A program made the position numbers and the translations under genes. The notes under the pieces are model-generated. The model searched no databases. It was not told the DNA's origin and saw nothing but the letters and a program-made list of their open reading frames with translations. From Drosophila pseudoobscura (lineage: Eukaryota; Arthropoda; Insecta; Diptera; Drosophilidae), in assembly GCF_009870125.1 (NCBI RefSeq), contig NC_046683.1, positions 806,001 through 870,000 of the forward strand: DNA of 64,000 nucleotides, given 5' to 3'. Numbering within the stretch: position 1 is the stretch's first letter; each line of letters starts with the position of its first letter. Below are positions 60,573 through 64,000 of the stretch, piece after piece.

Positions 60573-60749
60573 GAACCACAGTGAATCATCCCAACCAACC
60601 TAACAACTTTTTTGTGTGTGTAATAGTCCTGTCGATGTTTAATAGTTTTTTTGTTTGTTTGTGATTTTTTAATTTTATATAAACTAGCGTAGGGTTAAAC
60701 TTAGGAAGCAACGAATCATCCCAGAACCAATGAAAACTATTGTATTTTA

Positions 60750-60755
60750 AATAAA
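60750..60755 (+). terminator. Poly(A) signal (AATAAA) of nod
   Basis: AATAAA about 180 bases after the nod stop codon, followed by a TTTTGT stretch. It is the first canonical signal. Confidence 0.6.
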
Positions 60756-61260
60756 CATTTTGTAACACCGTTACCTTTAAGTGATCCTTTAATAATTGAT
60801 GTAAACTATCTCAAGATTAAATTCCATTCATATATAGGTACATATGTGTCATAATTTCGTTACTCAATTATTAGGTATTCATAGAAACAAGTAACGCATT
60901 TAGGAGTAAATTGGAACATTGAGAAATCAGTGAACGAACTAAGATATAGGCAAAACAAAATAATCTGCATTGTATTCATTATTTTGTAATTATCAAATAG
61001 ACCCTGAAACCAATTTAGATACGTCATAGCCCTGTCGACAACCACGAGTTTAATAATCTAGATTACTTATATGAACCGAATGAAAGAGATCTGCGGAGAT
61101 ATGGACACACTCCCGGCAAACACTCGACAAGACATCGGGTGGTGACCTCATAGAAAACACATATCGTGTGCTAAATTAGACCTGACCGTATGCTGTATTT
61201 ATTAGTGTGGGCCCTGCCACTAGCTTCCATATTAAGGATTGGCTTAGATGCTTATATATA

Positions 61261-61332
61261 TCCTCGATAGTATAGTGGTCAGTATCCCCGCCTGTCACGC
61301 GGGAGACCGGGGTTCAATTCCCCGTCGGGGAG
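61261..61332 (+). tRNA. tRNA-Asp (anticodon GTC)
   Basis: A complete 72-base cloverleaf. The acceptor arm TCCTCGA (61261-61267) pairs with TCGGGGA (61325-61331), including T-G and G-C pairs, with discriminator G at 61332. The anticodon stem CCCGC/GCGGG encloses loop CTGTCAC with GTC at 61294-61296. The T arm has CCGGGGTTCAATTCCCCG with the canonical TTCAA B-box core; the A box (TAGTATAGTGGTCAG) is also canonical. There is no intron. A T5 run about 20 bases downstream is the likely Pol III stop. It is single, with no neighbouring tRNA in the window. Confidence 0.97.
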
Positions 61333-61350
61333 TAGTATTGCTGCAAGGCA

Positions 61351-61355
61351 ATTTT
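61351..61355 (+). terminator. Pol III T-run terminator of the tRNA gene
   Basis: First run of five T after the tRNA; a longer T run (about 61370-61384) follows as a backup. Confidence 0.6.
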
Positions 61356-61384
61356 TGATTAGTTTTACTCTTTTTTTTTTTTTT

Positions 61385-62625
61385 GTTTTTGTTTAAGTGG
61401 AATAGTAAGGAATGATGTCAAATGATCAGATTAAATGGATTTGACCAATTTCCCGGTCTGCTATATATAGTACTTCATGTGTTGCTGAAGATATTTTAAC
61501 CAATCGTTGAAGTCTATATATGTATATATCTATATATGTATGTATATATGTACTCACATACATATACATATATATTTTTCTGTTAATAACTCCACTAAAG
61601 ATTATCCAAAACGAATAATTAAATCATATGGTTGTCATAGAAAGGAAACATCTTAACGGTGTCCATCTTCCTTTTCGTACGTGCGTGACTTTGGGAAAAT
61701 TGGACAGCAATCATCTCTAGTTTCTCCCCAATGGCTGTCCCTGTCTTGCTTGCACTCTCACTCTCTTTTCCTTCCATGTGGGATCGATGTGCAAGTTGTT
61801 TTGCCACCTTGCACAGTGCTAGAGGCAGGGGTGGTGACAGAAAATGTATCTTAAACATATGTACATAAGTACATTTAGTTACGGCCGGGCCAAAACAAAG
61901 CCCGCAGGCCACCCTCTGCCCGTTTATCAACCGCAGCCGCAGCCGCAGCCGGTGACCGATATAGCGGCTCTTGTTTTTTGGTAAACAAGATAAGGACAAA
62001 GAGAAGAGCCGATCGATGAGAAGAGAGCAGAGAGCGGAGAGCAGAAAGGAATCTAAGTGGTGTTTTCTGATTGGAAATTGCTTAAAGATAACGCCCGAAT
62101 ATAAGCGTTGCTGGCTGTGGGCGGGGGCAGGGGCAGGCGCTACAAGTTAGGTACAAAGTGTATCTGGTTAGCCGCAGCCGCAGTCGCAGTAACAGTCGCC
62201 GCCGCTGCCAAATAGCAAAGAGGAAAGGAAAAGGCGAGCAAAAGAAACCAGCAAAACAGAAAACAAGAAAAAACGCGTCTTTGTGCGAGCAAAACAAACA
62301 AGACAACTTATATACACCGCAATCAGGGAAGGCGACTCTTAAATACCCTTCCACCAGCAGAGAGTAATTTGACTGTTAATCGTCCATCTCTCTTTTGCTC
62401 TCAGACTTTCCCTTCCGGCACAACAAGACTGCCGTTAAGACGGCACTTTTGCAGTACATATGTATGTATACACATACATATGTAATACAATCAATTAGTG
62501 AATCGCAAAAATGTATGACAACGAACCACACCCTCTTCTATATCTAGCCACAAGCCGTCGTCTATCTCCGAGCCGGTTAGAGTGCACGCTTCGTACGCCA
62601 CAACAAAATCTCAGCGCCGCATAAA
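61385..62625. other. Intergenic DNA, no gene seen
   Basis: AT-rich with TATATG arrays (61515-61575), a CAGCCG repeat near 61931-61950 and purine-rich runs. Open frames here are short and repeat-derived. Confidence 0.5.
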
Positions 62626-62724
62626 ATGCGCCGCAAAAACAAGCTAGGCAGCGGCAGCGGCAGTGGCAGAGGCGGTGGCAGCGCCAGCAGCAGCAGCTCC
62701 AAGCCAAGGTATATTAAACAGAAG
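62626..62724 (+). CDS. Candidate 33-codon Gly/Ser-rich first exon
   Basis: The frame from ATG reads MRRKNKLGSGSGSGRGGG, then a Ser run and SKPRYIKQK, and stops exactly at a good donor (GTAAGG) in phase 0. The basic ends flanking a GS linker look like an alternative N-terminal extension. The nearest downstream gene is the theta GST, but joining to the acceptor at 63834 reaches a stop (LRRPAAAA..EAV-stop) before the GST ATG. It is therefore either an upstream reading frame in the GST leader or the first exon of a protein whose next exon is outside the window. Confidence 0.35.
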
Positions 62725-63107
62725 GTAAGGTAGTTCGCGAATGCTGCAACATGATAATTAATTTTCATGCGCCTAATTATACCTTCCCTTTAATAGACCT
62801 TGAACTTTTTGATCACAAGATATGTAAGAAAAAATGTAATAAACAAAACAAAGCCATAACCAGGCAAAGGACAAGGTATATTTAAGCGATTTTGAGTCAA
62901 ATCCGTACTTCAGATATCCTCTCTACACTTTTTCTGTCTATCCGAATGCATTGTCATGTTCCTACTGTGAAGCAAAATATGCAAACATCCTGAGGGTGCT
63001 ATCTGGCAAGTCCTCAATTCTTCTACTGAATGTACATACCTTGGCAAAGCAAGCAACGACGACCGGCTTTTTTTACATATGTGTGTAGACTGCACACGCC
63101 ACCACCC

Positions 63108-63492
63108 CACTATGGTCCCAACGACCACTTTTGTTGGCCAAAACCTTATTTTGAAAAGTAACAACTAAAGCCTGGTTTTGATCACTCTGCATTAGAAAAA
63201 GAGTGATCCGGCGTGTGCCCCAACTTGTAATGTAAAATAATTTTTGAAAAGGTACTGTTATATTCCAAAAAAGGTCGCACAGCACGAATAAGGCAGATCT
63301 TCTTGTATCAGAGGGAGGAAACATCAATTTATTGATTTGAGCGGCAAGCATGGCCGCACGAAAACGAGGCAAATACGACGGAGAAGGCTAAATTACTTCG
63401 TAAGGCTGTACAGGACCCAGTCGGAATAAAAAAATGTTTCGTTCGCGAGTTATTATTTTTGGCCAACAAAAGTGGTCGTTGGGACCATAGTG
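63108..63492. mobile_element. Transib-like non-autonomous DNA transposon (385 bp)
   Basis: Perfect 36-base terminal inverted repeats at 63108-63143 and 63457-63492 begin CACTATGGTCCCAACG. They are flanked by a 5-base direct duplication, CACCC (63103-63107 and 63493-63497). A CAC(A/T)ATG start, a GC-rich 5-base target duplication and TIRs of about this length are known features of Transib transposons, relatives of the RAG recombinase source. The interior has no transposase; the only frame of note is a short MAARKRGKYDGEG-stop. A hairpin GATCACTCT/AGAGTGATC lies inside (about 63180-63209). Identical arms suggest recent insertion, possibly within the upstream intron or promoter region of the theta GST gene. 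Confidence 0.8.
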
Positions 63493-63741
63493 CACCCCCT
63501 CACGGGCACCGACAACCCGGCAAAGCAACGCATCACATACACACATTTCGGCTTCTGCTGCCTCTGCGCAGCGGCAACTGGCAACTGGTTGTTGTTGCCG
63601 AACGCCGACGCGCTGCGCTGCCAAAAGGCGACGCCAACTTCGTGCGTTTAAAATGTCGCAGCCGCAGCGGTTTTGAGCTCTGTCTAGAAGCAGCACTCCA
63701 GCAGAGCAGAGCAACTAAAACTAGTCAAAGTCAATTCAAAT

Positions 63742-63747
63742 TCAGTT
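63742..63747 (+). promoter_or_regulatory. Possible initiator (TCAGTT) of the GST gene
   Basis: A match to the fly initiator core about 155 bases before the GST start codon, without a TATA box at -30. It is only a weak candidate. Confidence 0.25.
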
Positions 63748-63902
63748 TCGGTTCGAATGCGGATTTTGTTTTGATTGGACATTCGAATCAGCTGATTATT
63801 GTGTTAACCGTTAACCTGTGATCCGATCTCCAGTTAAGGAGACCAGCAGCAGCAGCAGCAGCAGCAGAAGCTGTATAAGCAGTATCACACGATCCAAAAA
63901 TC

Positions 63903-64000
63903 ATGGCGCAACCTTTGAAATTCTACTTTGATTTCCTGAATCAATCCAGTAGGGCACTCTACATATTTCTGGAGGCCTCCAAGATACCGTTCGAAGCGAT
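63903..64000 (+). CDS. Theta-class glutathione S-transferase (5' part)
   Basis: The frame opens MAQPLKFYFDFLNQSSRALY, then IFLEASKIPFEA, and runs off the window after 32 codons. This is the thioredoxin-fold N-terminus of theta GSTs. The Ser-Arg-Ala block holds the catalytic serine (SQPSRA in relatives; SSRALYIF here), which activates glutathione for conjugation to electrophiles in the cytosol. The leader carries a CAG repeat (63845-63868) and an in-frame TAA eight codons upstream, so this ATG is the real start. D. melanogaster has X-linked GstT3 and GstT4; the visible part does not decide between them. Confidence 0.9.
   Translation, partial: MAQPLKFYFDFLNQSSRALYIFLEASKIPFEA

Noticed and set aside
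59572-60579. 335-codon minus-strand frame over the nod tail
   Set aside because: It overlaps nod exons 5-7, which match Nod. Its Cys/Ser-rich composition is the complement of Gln/Glu-rich coding sequence.
1-64000. CRISPR arrays, operons or bacterial-type origins
   Set aside because: The DNA is from an insect nucleus. Tandem repeats here lack unique spacers, and genes have introns.

Overview
This is fruit-fly (Drosophila) nuclear DNA. Short GT-AG introns, dense TACATACATATG-type microsatellites, long CAG/CAA tracts and the genes themselves show this. Recognisable genes are Atg101, an S6kL-type kinase, RSG7, a Kekkon receptor closest to kek5, nod and a theta-class GST. As far as I recall these are X-linked (Muller element A) in D. 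melanogaster, so the window is probably X/Muller A of a species clearly diverged from D. melanogaster. I cannot name the species from sequence alone.

Left part (1-17 kb, mostly + strand). The end of Atg101 is followed by three C-terminal coding exons of an S6kL-like kinase. The first two are separated by a 13.4 kb intron. A minus-strand gene for a secreted Ala/Pro/Glu-rich protein lies inside that intron, with its own TATA promoter. The rest of the intron is simple repeats.

Middle-left (18.3-22.5 kb). A 13-exon + strand gene encodes a 1083-residue protein with two BTB domains; the first is split by a long insertion. The next 13.7 kb (22.5-36.2 kb) is almost gene-free, full of microsatellites, and carries an inverted-repeat pair and a decayed EndoG-like fragment.

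Middle (36.2-43 kb). The RSG7 gene (DEP-GGL-RGS) has phase-compatible downstream exons. They would add a long disordered tail with three CPWE/CPWD motifs, the motif known from the tails of the orphan receptors GPR158/GPR179, which recruit RGS7. This is the most interesting candidate in the window. An A-rich, AT-rich 5.8 kb stretch follows.

Right part (48.7-64 kb). The kek5-like LRR-Ig receptor (minus) is followed by an intronless EndoG-family gene (minus) that lacks the catalytic DRGH motif. Next is nod, a chromokinesin gene (+), with a duplicated segment spanning an intron. A complete EcKL/CHK-type kinase gene is nested antisense in a nod intron, with only 10 bp between its stop codon and the nod exon. 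Then come a single tRNA-Asp(GTC), a Gly/Ser-rich candidate first exon, a 385-bp Transib-like non-autonomous transposon with perfect 36-bp inverted repeats and a 5-bp target duplication, and the start of a theta-class GST that runs off the window.

All exon structures were built by hand from splice consensus, reading phase and protein resemblance. No alignment or expression data were used.
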